From: Microbacterium sp. SL75
GTDB lineage: Bacteria; Actinomycetota; Actinomycetes; Actinomycetales; Microbacteriaceae
Direction: 5' to 3'
Assembly: GCF_026625865.1 (NCBI RefSeq)
Contig: NZ_CP113067.1
Coordinates: 868,001 to 932,000 of the forward strand
DNA length: 64,000 nucleotides
Shown here: in pieces, positions 1 to 8,087 of the stretch
Position numbering within the stretch: the stretch's first letter is position 1
Layout of the letters: every line of letters starts with the position of its first letter
Notes under the pieces: model-generated
Told to the model about the DNA's origin: nothing
Database searches by the model: none
What the model saw: only the letters and a program-made list of their open reading frames with translations
Position numbers and translations under genes: made by a program

Positions 1-1016
1 AGGTCATCCACCGCTCCGACATCGACGTCGTCGACATCGTGACCCCCGGCGACTCGCACGCCGAGATCGCCATCGCCGCCCTCGCCGCCGGCAAGCACGT
101 GCTGTGCGAGAAGCCCCTCGCCAACACCGTCGACGAAGCCCGCCGAATGGCCGAGGCCGCCGCGGCCGCCTCCGCCAGCGGCATCCGATCGATGGTCGGC
201 TTCACCTACCGACGCCTGCCCGCCACGACCTTCGCCCGCGATCTCATCACCGCCGGCCGTCTCGGCGACATCCGCCAGGTGCGCGCCGAGTACCTGCAGG
301 ACTGGTTGAGCGACGCCGAGGCCCCGCTCACGTGGCGCCTGCAGAAGGACCGCGCCGGCTCCGGCGCCCTCGGCGACATCGGAGCTCACGCCGTCGACCT
401 CACCGAGTTCATGACCGGGCAGCGCGTGGTCCGCGTCGCCGGCATCCTCGAGACGATCGTCGCCCAGCGTCCCGTCCTCGCTTCCGCGTCCGGACTCTCC
501 GGTTCCGCCGGCACCGAGCGCGGAGCCGTCACCGTCGACGATCTCGCTCTGTTCACCGGCCGTCTCGAGAGCGGCGCCCTCGCCTCGTTCGAGGCCTCGC
601 GCTTCCGCCTGGGTCGCAAGAACGCTCTGCGCATCGAGATCTCCGGCTCCCTCGGCTCGCTGTCGTTCGACCTCGAGAGCCCCAACGAACTGCAGTTCTA
701 CGACGCGACGGCCCCCGCCGCCGAACAGGGCTTCCGCCGGATCCTCGTGACCGAGCCCGAGCACCCCTACGTCGCCGCGTGGTGGCCGACCGGTCACATG
801 CTCGGCTACGAGCACGGGTTCTCGCACCAGGCGAAGGACTTCGTCGAGGCGGTCGCCGCGGGCACCGCGCCCACCCCGTCCTTCGCGGACGGCCTGCACG
901 TGCAGGAGGTGCTCGACGCCGTCGCGCGCAGCTCCGAGGGCGAGGGCGTGTGGACCGGGGTCGACGCCGATCTCGCCGCCGCCCCTGCCGCAGACCGCGC
1001 CTTCGCGGCATCCTGA
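1..1016 (+). CDS. Gfo/Idh/MocA family sugar dehydrogenase, 5' end outside window
   Basis: The frame is already open at base 3 and reads VIHRSDIDVVDIV before the first possible internal start (GTG at 39), so the N-terminal Rossmann start lies outside the window. The visible part has the family's EKP signature (HVLCEKPLAN), where the lysine contacts the cofactor and substrate, and the DxGxHxxD-type motif (GDIGAHAVDL) that supplies the catalytic histidine. These enzymes oxidise sugars, inositols or sugar acids with NAD(P). It is followed 38 bp later by a sugar-phosphate-isomerase-like TIM barrel, a pairing usual for inositol or keto-sugar catabolism. The substrate cannot be read from the sequence. 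Confidence 0.9.
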   Translation, partial: VIHRSDIDVVDIVTPGDSHAEIAIAALAAGKHVLCEKPLANTVDEARRMAEAAAAASASGIRSMVGFTYRRLPATTFARDLITAGRLGDIRQVRAEYLQDWLSDAEAPLTWRLQKDRAGSGALGDIGAHAVDLTEFMTGQRVVRVAGILETIVAQRPVLASASGLSGSAGTERGAVTVDDLALFTGRLESGALASFEASRFRLGRKNALRIEISGSLGSLSFDLESPNELQFYDATAPAAEQGFRRILVTEPEHPYVAAWWPTGHMLGYEHGFSHQAKDFVEAVAAGTAPTPSFADGLHVQEVLDAVARSSEGEGVWTGVDADLAAAPAADRAFAAS

Positions 1017-1054
1017 ACCCGATCCCGCACCCGCACCGACGAAAGGACGACGCG

Positions 1055-2059
1055 ATGACGCGACCGATCACTCTCTTCACCGGCCAGTGGGCCGATCTGC
1101 CCTTCGAGGAGGTGGCCCGTCTCGCCGGCGAATGGGGCTACGACGGCCTCGAGATCGCCTGCTGGGGAGACCACCTCGACCCCTGGCGCTGGGACGACGA
1201 GGCCTACGTGCAGGAGAAGCTCGCCGTCCTCGAGCGCAACGGCCTGAAGGTCTGGACCATCTCGAACCACCTGAAAGGACAGGTGGTCTGCGACGATCCC
1301 ATCGACCAGCGACACCGCGACATCGTCTCGGACCGCGTGTGGGGCGACGGCGACCCCGAGGGCGTACGCCAGCGCGCCGCCGAGGAGCTGAAGAACACCG
1401 CGCGCCTCGCCGCCAAGCTCGGGGTGAAAACGGTCACGGGCTTCACCGGATCGAGCATCTGGAAGTACGTCGCGATGTTCCCGCCCGCCACCGAAGCGAT
1501 GGTGGATGCCGGCTATCAGGACTTCGCGGACCGGTGGAACCCGATCCTCGACGTGTTCGACGAGGTCGGCGTCCGATTCGCCCACGAGGTGCACCCCTCG
1601 GAGATCGCGTACGACTACTGGACGACGAAGCGCGCGCTCGAAGCCATCGGCCACCGCGCGGCGTTCGGGCTGAACTGGGACCCCTCGCACATGGTGTGGC
1701 AGGACATCGACCCGGTCGCGTTCCTGTGGGACTTCCAGGACAAGATCTTCCACGTGCACTGCAAGGACACCAAGAAGCGACTGGGCAACGGCCGCAACGG
1801 CCGACTGTCGTCGCACCTGCCGTGGGCCGACCCGCGCCGCGGCTGGGACTTCATCTCGACCGGCCACGGCGACGTGCCCTGGGAAGACGCGTTCCGCATG
1901 CTGAACGCGATCGGCTACGACGGTCCGCTGTCGGTCGAGTGGGAGGACGCGGGCATGGACCGCCTGGTCGGAGCGCCCGAGGCGCTCGGCTTCGTGCGGA
2001 AGCTGTCGTCGTACGAGCCGTCGGGGGCGGCGTTCGACGCGGCGTTCAGCCAGCGCTGA
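1055..2059 (+). CDS. Sugar phosphate isomerase/epimerase (xylose-isomerase-like TIM barrel)
   Basis: 334-residue AP_endonuc_2-type TIM barrel. The start MTRPITLFTGQW is preceded by GAAAGGACGACGCG, a good ribosome site. Metal-binding residues of the family appear in order: Glu in HEVHPSE, Asp/His in NWDPSHMVW, His in HVHCKD, and a final Glu in SVEWED. Family members isomerise or epimerise sugars or inosose derivatives, or cleave keto-sugar glycosides, with a divalent metal. It sits directly behind the Gfo/Idh/MocA dehydrogenase and is probably co-transcribed with it. No signal peptide, so cytoplasmic. The exact substrate is unknown. Confidence 0.9.
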   Translation: MTRPITLFTGQWADLPFEEVARLAGEWGYDGLEIACWGDHLDPWRWDDEAYVQEKLAVLERNGLKVWTISNHLKGQVVCDDPIDQRHRDIVSDRVWGDGDPEGVRQRAAEELKNTARLAAKLGVKTVTGFTGSSIWKYVAMFPPATEAMVDAGYQDFADRWNPILDVFDEVGVRFAHEVHPSEIAYDYWTTKRALEAIGHRAAFGLNWDPSHMVWQDIDPVAFLWDFQDKIFHVHCKDTKKRLGNGRNGRLSSHLPWADPRRGWDFISTGHGDVPWEDAFRMLNAIGYDGPLSVEWEDAGMDRLVGAPEALGFVRKLSSYEPSGAAFDAAFSQR

Positions 2060-2088
2060 TCCGGGGGGATCGGTCGGAAGCGAAACGA

Positions 2089-2116
2089 GGGGCCGGATGC
2101 CATGGCATCCGGCCCC
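2089..2116. terminator. Perfect 28-bp palindrome after the isomerase gene
   Basis: The 13-base arm at 2089-2101 (GGGGCCGGATGCC) is followed by its exact reverse complement at 2104-2116, with only AT between. It lies 29 bp past the isomerase stop, between convergent genes. A U-run is absent, so it is a stem without the classical tail. The arms contain the 7-mer GGATGCC and its complement GGCATCC, which recur all over the window. Confidence 0.6.
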
Positions 2117-2175
2117 TCCGCATGTGCGGGCCGTAACCTTCGTCGGGGGCGGGGGCGGCCGGGTCGCGCGTCACC

Positions 2176-2247
2176 AGAACAGGGGGATGCCACCAGAACA
2201 GGACGTATCCGCCCCGAACGTCCTGTTCTCGGCGCATCCCCTGTTCT
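2176..2247. repeat. Two nested inverted repeats in a convergent intergenic region
   Basis: The outer arms AGAACAGGGGGATGC (2176-2190) and GCATCCCCTGTTCT (2234-2247) pair except for one extra G. The inner arms AGAACAGGACGT (2195-2206) and ACGTCCTGTTCT (2218-2229) pair perfectly. AGAACAGG is thus repeated twice on each arm, giving a long cruciform or hairpin just past the 3' end of the ebo operon. It could be a bidirectional terminator or a REP-like dispersed element. Confidence 0.6.
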
Positions 2248-2281
2248 CGGCGCACCGCCCGCGCCACAGGCAGCGCCCGCC

Positions 2282-3664
2282 TCAGACGCCCAGCCCGCGC
2301 AGCACGAGGTCGCGCACGCCCGCGGCGGGCAGCGACTCGGCGTCAGGCAGCAGGCCGGCGTCGCTCGTGAGCAGCATCGGTCCGTCGCGGCGCGACGACG
2401 ATAGTCGCCCGTGCGTCCCGCGCACGCACGACGGGTCGAGCGGCACCGTGCTCATGGCGTAGCGCAGGCCCAGTTTCTTCTTCACCAGGTTCGCCCCGGC
2501 TTTGGCCTTCGCGAGCCGGTCGGCGGGGTCGAAGAACAGCTCGGCGGGGTCGTAGCCCGGCTTGCGGTGGATGTCGACGCCCCGGGCGTACTCGGGCGCA
2601 CGCTCGTCGTCGAGCCAGAAGTAGTAGGTGAACCAGGCCCCGGGCTCGGCCACCACGACCAGTTCGCCGGAGCGCTCGTGATCCAGGCCGTACCGCGCCT
2701 GCGCGTCGCGGTCGAGCACCTCGTCGACGCCCTCGAGCCCGCGCAGCAGCGCCGTGACGCGAGGGAGGTCGGCGGCATCCGGAACGTAGACGTGGGCCAC
2801 CTGGTGATCCGCCACGGCGAAGGCGCGCGAGGTCCAGGGGTCGAGCTGCTCGCGGCCGCCCTGCACGTAGACCTCGAGCAGCCCCTCGCGGCGGAGGGCC
2901 CGGTTGATGTCGACGGGGCGCGAGGCGGGCTCGATGCCGTACTCCGAGACCGCCACGACGGTGTAGCCGCGGTCGGCCGCGTCGTCGAGCAGCGGGGCGA
3001 TCGCGTCGTCGAGCTCGCGGGCCGCGTGGTCGGCCTGGGGGCCGTTCGGTCCGAAGCGCTGCAGGTCGTAGTCGAGGTGCGGCAGGTACGCCATCGCCAG
3101 ATCGGGCGCCGGCCCCCACCGCTCGGTGATCACGCCCCGGGTCGCTTCGGCCAGCCACGCGCTGCTCTGGATGGTCGCGGTCGGACCCCAGTACTGGAAC
3201 AGCGGGAACTCCCCCAGCGCCCCGACGAGCTGGTCGTGCAGGGTGGCCGGTCGCACGTAGGCGTCGGGGCTCTTCCGCCCGTCGGCGTGGTAGATCGGAC
3301 GCGGCGTCACGGTGATGTCGGTCGTCGCTCCCATCGCGAACCACCAGCCGAGGTTCGCGGTCCTCAGCTCGGGGCGCGAGCGGCGGGCGGTCTCCCACAC
3401 CTTCTCGCCCGCGACGAGCCTGTTGTGCTGGCGCCAGAGCAGGGGGTCGCCGAGACCGCGGAAGTACCAGCCGTTGCCCACGATCCCGTGCTCGCGGGGC
3501 ATCGTGCCGGTGAGCATCGTCGATTGCACGCTGCACGTGACGGCCGGGAGGATCGTGTCGAGTCCCAGGTGCCCGCCGGAGCGGCCCAGGGCGGAGAGCC
3601 GGGGCATCGCCGAGAGCGCGCGCGGGGTCAGCCCCACGATGTCCAGCAGCAGAACCTTGTTCAC
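2282..3664 (-). CDS. Nucleotide pyrophosphatase/phosphodiesterase family protein of the ebo cluster
   Basis: 460 residues of the alkaline-phosphatase/NPP superfamily. The N-terminal metal Asp is in LLLDIVG. The nucleophile loop reads LPAVTCSVQSTMLTG, with Thr as the expected nucleophile, followed by MPREHGIVGNGW, the usual NPP context. Later metal ligands are plausible in HLDYDLQRFG and AVSEYG. It has no signal peptide. It is the last gene of a six-gene minus-strand operon, and its ATG overlaps the EboE stop by 4 bp. In other ebo clusters a phosphodiesterase of this family sits beside EboE. The natural substrate is not known; a phosphodiester or pyrophosphate bond in the pathway intermediate is the reasonable inference. 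Confidence 0.85.
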   Translation of the reverse strand: MNKVLLLDIVGLTPRALSAMPRLSALGRSGGHLGLDTILPAVTCSVQSTMLTGTMPREHGIVGNGWYFRGLGDPLLWRQHNRLVAGEKVWETARRSRPELRTANLGWWFAMGATTDITVTPRPIYHADGRKSPDAYVRPATLHDQLVGALGEFPLFQYWGPTATIQSSAWLAEATRGVITERWGPAPDLAMAYLPHLDYDLQRFGPNGPQADHAARELDDAIAPLLDDAADRGYTVVAVSEYGIEPASRPVDINRALRREGLLEVYVQGGREQLDPWTSRAFAVADHQVAHVYVPDAADLPRVTALLRGLEGVDEVLDRDAQARYGLDHERSGELVVVAEPGAWFTYYFWLDDERAPEYARGVDIHRKPGYDPAELFFDPADRLAKAKAGANLVKKKLGLRYAMSTVPLDPSCVRGTHGRLSSSRRDGPMLLTSDAGLLPDAESLPAAGVRDLVLRGLGV

Positions 3665-4830
3665 GCGCGGATCCTTTCGTCGATCGCGGATGCCGGGACC
3701 CCGGCGAGAGCGCGGGAAAGATGCGTGTGCGCCCAGCGCAGTTCGGCCGCGATCCCGCTGACGAGCGTTTCGGGCTGCAGTTCTCGGGGCAGCACCGACC
3801 AGGTGTACGTCTCGACGTCGAGGTGAGCGTCACCGCCGCCGGGGGCCTCGAGGACCGCGTCGATCGCGGCGATCAGCACCTCGGTCGTGGCGCGCAGCGG
3901 CTCTGCGGGCCGGGCGTGCAGGGGGATGTGCACGTGCACACGCCAGGGGCGGTCGGTCGGCCACGGCTCGGCGGCATCGAGCACCTCGGGCAGGTCGTCG
4001 GCCCGTCGCGTGCCCCCGGCCTCGCGCACCTGGTGCACGTAGCGCTCCTCGGCGAAGGGCCGCAACGCCTCGATCGTGCGCGGGTCGGCGGGGTCGGGCA
4101 CCTCGAGGGCGACCGAGGCCTGCACCTTGACGATCCGGATGCCGGCGGCGGCGACGTCCGCGACGGCTGCGGCGGGGTCGGCGAACGAGACGGCGAGGTG
4201 GCAGGTGTCGAGGCACAGGCCGAGACGCCCCCCGTCCGTGAGGTGGGGGCGGGCGCCGAGCCACGCCACCACGTCGGCGACGTCGTCGAGGATGCAGCCG
4301 GGTTCGGGCTCGATCGCGACCCGCACCGTCCGACCCGTCTCGCTCTCGAGGACGGCGAGGTCCTCGACCAGTCGGGTGAGGTTCTCGTCGGCGGCGCGGT
4401 CGGCCGCGGCATCCCACCCCGCTCTCCACCCCAGCGGGAGCGTCGAGATGCTCCCCTCCGCGCCGTCGGGGAGCAGGGCCGCGAGGGCGCGCGCGCAGTC
4501 GAGGGTGTAGTCCCGCCGCTCGCGCGTGGTCCAGTCGGGGCGGTAGACCGCGAGCTTGACGACATCGTCGTGGAACCCGCGATACGGGAAGGCGTTCACC
4601 GTCCGCAGCTCCAGAGCGTTGCGCTCGAGGGCGTCGGCGAGAACCGCACGGGCCCCCGGGTCGCCGGAGAGGGCGGATGCCACGCCCACCGGCATCCACA
4701 GTCCGACGCCGAGGCGGTCGAGACCCGCCGCCCGCCGGATCGGGCCCGCGTGCTCGTCGAGCTGGCGGACGATGCCGTCGAGGTCTTCGGCGGGGTGGAC
4801 GTTGGTGCAGTACGACAGCTCCACCCTCAC
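3661..4830 (-). CDS. eboE: Metabolite traffic protein EboE (TIM barrel)
   Basis: 389 residues, GTG start overlapping the EboB stop (GTGA). The N-terminus MRVELSYCTNVHPAEDLDGI is typical of EboE. The fold is a xylose-isomerase-like TIM barrel, with likely metal ligands in AIEPEPGC, LCLDTCHLAV and IVKVQAS. In cyanobacteria the ebo genes are needed to export the scytonemin monomer to the periplasm. EboE's reaction is unproven anywhere. Here it is embedded between EboB and the phosphodiesterase in a strictly coupled operon. Confidence 0.85.
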   Translation of the reverse strand: MRVELSYCTNVHPAEDLDGIVRQLDEHAGPIRRAAGLDRLGVGLWMPVGVASALSGDPGARAVLADALERNALELRTVNAFPYRGFHDDVVKLAVYRPDWTTRERRDYTLDCARALAALLPDGAEGSISTLPLGWRAGWDAAADRAADENLTRLVEDLAVLESETGRTVRVAIEPEPGCILDDVADVVAWLGARPHLTDGGRLGLCLDTCHLAVSFADPAAAVADVAAAGIRIVKVQASVALEVPDPADPRTIEALRPFAEERYVHQVREAGGTRRADDLPEVLDAAEPWPTDRPWRVHVHIPLHARPAEPLRATTEVLIAAIDAVLEAPGGGDAHLDVETYTWSVLPRELQPETLVSGIAAELRWAHTHLSRALAGVPASAIDERIRA

Positions 4831-5711
4831 GCCCCCTGGCGCGACGCGGTGCCGCGCAGCACTGAGTTGCCCTCGAACAGGTCGGGGCCCTGGCTCGCGG
4901 GGGCGAAGCCCTCGATCGGATCGGTGTTCACGCGGCCGCTCTGCGCGTAGAAGTCGCGGGGGTTACGCCACAGGATCCGGTCGACGTCGTCGTCGCTGAA
5001 ACCGGCGTCGAGCATCGCCAGGCCCGTCTTGGCGGTCTTGAGCGGGTCTGAGCGGCCCCAGTCCGCCGCGGAGTTGACGATGACGCGGTCGAGGCCGATG
5101 CGCTGCATGATCGCGACCACGCGTTGCTCGTCCATCTTCGTGTCGGGATAGATCGAGAAACCCATCCAGGCGCCGCTGTCGGCCACCGCATCGACGCAGG
5201 TCTCGTTGAGGTGATCGACGAGCACGTGCTGCATCGGGATGCCGGACTCGGCGACCACGTCCAGCGTGCGCTGCGTGCCCACGGTCTTGTCGCGGTGCGG
5301 GGTGTGGACGAGAACGGGGAGCTCGAACTCGATGCCGAGGGCGAGGTGCTGGCGGAGGATCTCGTCCTCCTCGGGGGTCATCGAGTCGTACCCGGTCTCT
5401 CCCACCGCCACGACCCCGTCCTTGGCGAGGTAGGTCGGCAGCTCGGCCATCACCTCGCGGCAGCGTGCGTCGTTCGCCTCCTTCGGGTTCAGCGCGATCG
5501 TGCAGTGGTGGCGGATGCCGAACTGCGCGGCGCGGAACCTCTCCCACCCGATCAGCGCGTCGAAGTAGTCGAGGAACGACCCCACGCTCGTGCGCGGCTG
5601 GCCCAGCCAGAACGCCGGCTCCACGAGCGCGCGCACGCCCGCCTGATACATGGCCTCGTAGTCGTCGGTGGTGCGCGCCGACATGTGGATGTGGGGGTCG
5701 AAGATGCGCAT
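4827..5711 (-). CDS. eboB: TatD family metal-dependent hydrolase (EboB-like)
   Basis: 294 residues from ATG at 5711, one base after the EboA stop, with GAAAGGGCC upstream. A longer frame from 5732 exists but lacks a ribosome site. The amidohydrolase metal motif HIHMSAR follows FDP at the N-terminus. Further ligands fit GETGYD (Glu), VHTPHRDK (His), VDHLNET (His) and NSAADWG (Asp). The ebo clusters always carry a TatD-like member, EboB. It is cytoplasmic. The substrate is unknown and may be the shared pathway intermediate rather than DNA. Confidence 0.85.
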   Translation of the reverse strand: MRIFDPHIHMSARTTDDYEAMYQAGVRALVEPAFWLGQPRTSVGSFLDYFDALIGWERFRAAQFGIRHHCTIALNPKEANDARCREVMAELPTYLAKDGVVAVGETGYDSMTPEEDEILRQHLALGIEFELPVLVHTPHRDKTVGTQRTLDVVAESGIPMQHVLVDHLNETCVDAVADSGAWMGFSIYPDTKMDEQRVVAIMQRIGLDRVIVNSAADWGRSDPLKTAKTGLAMLDAGFSDDDVDRILWRNPRDFYAQSGRVNTDPIEGFAPASQGPDLFEGNSVLRGTASRQGA

Positions 5712-5712
5712 G

Positions 5713-7224
5713 TCAGGCCCTTTCGCGAGCACGGAGGAGAGAGAGGTCGTCGGGCACGGGCCGGCCCGCGGCGCGGCGCTCGGCCGCGAAGCGCTCGGCC
5801 ATCGCGGCGAGCTCGTCGTCGGCGCGGGCGCCGAGGCCCGAGACGACGGAGAGGGGGATGCCGAGGAACACGCACTTCAGCACGCCGTGACGCCACGCGT
5901 GGTCGTCGAGGTGCTCCGCGGCGAAGGTCCCGAGCGCGGCGGCGACGAGCCGGGTGTCGTTGGCGCGCAGGGCGTCGGCGATCAGCTCGAGACCGGCCTC
6001 GCGCCAGGGGGCCGGGGGCGCCTCGATCGCGTCGAGCCCTCGCAGCACGCCCCGGCGCTCGGCGTCGTCGCCGCGGCGGTACAGCGCGAGCACCACGTCG
6101 GGGTCGGCTCCGCTGTCGGCCAGGGCCGCGACGATGGCCGCGCGGGCGGCGTCGTCGGCGCTCGGCGCGAAGGGCTCGGCGGAGAGGGGATCGCGCCCCA
6201 CCTCGCGGCCCGCCGAGGCGAACAGGCGCGGCGCACGAGTGGCATCCGTCCGCACCTGCTCGACCGCGCGGGTGGTCCAGGGGTGCGGTACCGGTGTCGC
6301 GGGGGCGCTCGACCCGGGAACGGAGGATGCCACGGGGGTGCGGGGTTCTCCCCCTGCGGGTTCTCCTCCCCCCGCGAGTCCCGCGGACGCCGTGCGCTCC
6401 GCCGCCGCGACCAGCGCGGCCATGCTCGCGCGGGCCAGCTCGGGCGCTGCGTGCGCGTGCCGCGGCAGCTCGACCGCGACCACCCCGGTGTAGTCGATCT
6501 CGCGCAGCGCCGAGAGGGCGGCATCCAGGTCGAGCTCCCCCTCGCCGAAGGGCAGGTGCTCGTGCGCCGCGGACCGCATGTCGTCGGCCTGCACGTTGCG
6601 CAGCAGGGCGCCCGCCGCGCGCAGGGCGCCGACCACTCCCTCGGGCTCGACGACCACGCAGTGGCCGAGGTCGACGGTGAGGCCCAGGTTCTCGGGGTGG
6701 CCGAGGCGGGCGCGGAGCGCGAGGGCGTCGGCCACGGTCTCGACGAGCATGCCGGGCTCGGGCTCGAGGGCGAGGACGACGCCCGAGTCGGCGGCGAACC
6801 CGGTGAGCTCGAGCAGACGCTCCTCGAGCAGGACGCGCGCCTGGTCGACCGAGACGTCGTCGGGCACGACCCCGCTCCAGAGCGACACGCAGTCGGCGCC
6901 CAGGATCGCGGCGATCTCGACGGCACGGCGCAGGAACAGCATGCGCGGCCCGGCCTCGCGGTCGACGAGGGTCGGGCGGTGCTTGCGCAGCGGGTCGAGC
7001 AGATAGCGGGCTCCCGTCTCGACCACCACGCGCAGGCCGCGGCGACGCAGGTCTGCGGCGAGCGCCTCGGTCTGCGCACGCCAATCGGCGGCGAAGGGGT
7101 CGAGGTGCGGGTGGCCGAGGGTCAGCGCGACCGCCCCGTAGCCGTGGTGCTGCAGCACGTCGAGGGCGGCGGGCAGCGGGTGGTCGGTGAAGCCGTTGGT
7201 GCCGTAACCCCAGGTCCAGCTCAT
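5713..7224 (-). CDS. eboA: TIM barrel sugar isomerase fused to an EboA domain
   Basis: 503 residues. Residues 1 to about 275 are a sugar-phosphate-isomerase-like TIM barrel (MSWTWGYGTNGF start; metal ligands plausible in LALEPEPGM, LTVDLGHC and NVQADDMR). A Gly/Pro/Ser-rich linker follows (about 285-330). The C-terminal part, with VLALYRRGDDAERRGVLRGL and a final HGVLKCVFLGIPLS, matches the helical EboA domain. EboA is usually a separate protein. The ATG overlaps the prenyltransferase stop by 4 bp. The fusion suggests EboA works directly on the product of a sugar isomerase step; that is inference. Confidence 0.85.
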   Translation of the reverse strand: MSWTWGYGTNGFTDHPLPAALDVLQHHGYGAVALTLGHPHLDPFAADWRAQTEALAADLRRRGLRVVVETGARYLLDPLRKHRPTLVDREAGPRMLFLRRAVEIAAILGADCVSLWSGVVPDDVSVDQARVLLEERLLELTGFAADSGVVLALEPEPGMLVETVADALALRARLGHPENLGLTVDLGHCVVVEPEGVVGALRAAGALLRNVQADDMRSAAHEHLPFGEGELDLDAALSALREIDYTGVVAVELPRHAHAAPELARASMAALVAAAERTASAGLAGGGEPAGGEPRTPVASSVPGSSAPATPVPHPWTTRAVEQVRTDATRAPRLFASAGREVGRDPLSAEPFAPSADDAARAAIVAALADSGADPDVVLALYRRGDDAERRGVLRGLDAIEAPPAPWREAGLELIADALRANDTRLVAAALGTFAAEHLDDHAWRHGVLKCVFLGIPLSVVSGLGARADDELAAMAERFAAERRAAGRPVPDDLSLLRARERA

Positions 7225-8087
7225 GTGATGTCTCCCCTCGATCGGCGGCGGCCGAGCCAGCGGCCGAGAGTCTCGACGCCCAGCAGGGCGGCGGTCGCCA
7301 GCGGCGAACCCGCACGGGCGGCGAGGGCCGACTGCAGGGGGACGACCGCGCGGATGCCGGAGCGGGTGGCGTCTCGCGCCTCGCCGGCTCCGGGACGGCG
7401 GGCGACCGCCAACTGCCCGGGGAGGACCGCGGCGAGGTAGCGCGCTCCCCCGAGCACGGTGGCGGGGTGGTTTCCCCCACCGAGCAGACCGGATGCCGCG
7501 ACGGCGACGCTCGCGGCCGCGGCGGCGCGACCGGTGGTCACGGTCGACCCGTCGACCTCGCCCCGCGAGATCGCGGTGACGGCGACGGTGTGCGCGGCGA
7601 CCGCGCCCGCGGGGACCACCGCCGAGCGCCACCCCGGGCCCGCGGCGCCCATCATCACGTCGAGCCCCCGGCACGCCGCCATGACCACGGGGCCTGCCGC
7701 GGTGGGCTTGAACACGGTGTCGTACGCCCACAGCGCGCCGGCCAACGCGACCGAGACCAGGCCCGAGGCGCGACCCGCGGCGAACGCCGAGCCGACCCCC
7801 AGGGCGGTGAGGCACACGCCGACCGCGAGGGCGCGGCCACGGCTGATCCGCCCCGAGGGGATGGGGCGTTCCGGGCGTTCGCGCGCGTCGAGGTCGGCAT
7901 CCGCCCAGTCGTTCACCGCCATGCCGGCGCTGTACAGGCAGACCGACGAGACCGCGAGGGCACCGACGCGCAGGGGTCGGTCCGCGCCCGGCCCGCGCGC
8001 GCTCAGCGCACCGACGAGGGCATCGCCGAGGACGGTGAGCGAGGCGGGGGCGCGGACGAGGTCGAGGTAGTCCGCGACCCGGGTCAC
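7221..8087 (-). CDS. eboC: SCO3242-like UbiA prenyltransferase (EboC counterpart)
   Basis: 288 residues, GTG start overlapping the inositol-phosphate synthase stop (GTGA). The first UbiA aspartate motif is clear: NDWADADLDARERPERPIPSGRIS, shown here as NDxxDxxxD followed by RPIPSG. The second motif region (AISRGEVDGS) is weaker. Many hydrophobic segments (for example LAVGVCLTALGVGSAFAAG and GLVSVALAGALWAYD) indicate a multi-pass inner-membrane enzyme. UbiA proteins transfer isoprenoid chains to acceptors. Beside an inositol-phosphate synthase, a polar polyol phosphate acceptor is plausible but unproven. Confidence 0.85.
   Translation of the reverse strand: MTRVADYLDLVRAPASLTVLGDALVGALSARGPGADRPLRVGALAVSSVCLYSAGMAVNDWADADLDARERPERPIPSGRISRGRALAVGVCLTALGVGSAFAAGRASGLVSVALAGALWAYDTVFKPTAAGPVVMAACRGLDVMMGAAGPGWRSAVVPAGAVAAHTVAVTAISRGEVDGSTVTTGRAAAAASVAVAASGLLGGGNHPATVLGGARYLAAVLPGQLAVARRPGAGEARDATRSGIRAVVPLQSALAARAGSPLATAALLGVETLGRWLGRRRSRGDIT

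Noticed and set aside
104..1054. Upstream extension of the isomerase frame to 104
   Set aside because: The extension is Arg/Pro-rich and overlaps the dehydrogenase gene in another frame. The isomerase motif begins at MTRPITLF with a good ribosome site at 1041.
2411..3826. 471-codon plus-strand frame opposite the phosphodiesterase gene
   Set aside because: No domain, no ribosome site and Val/Gly/Arg-rich. The opposite strand has clear NPP motifs.
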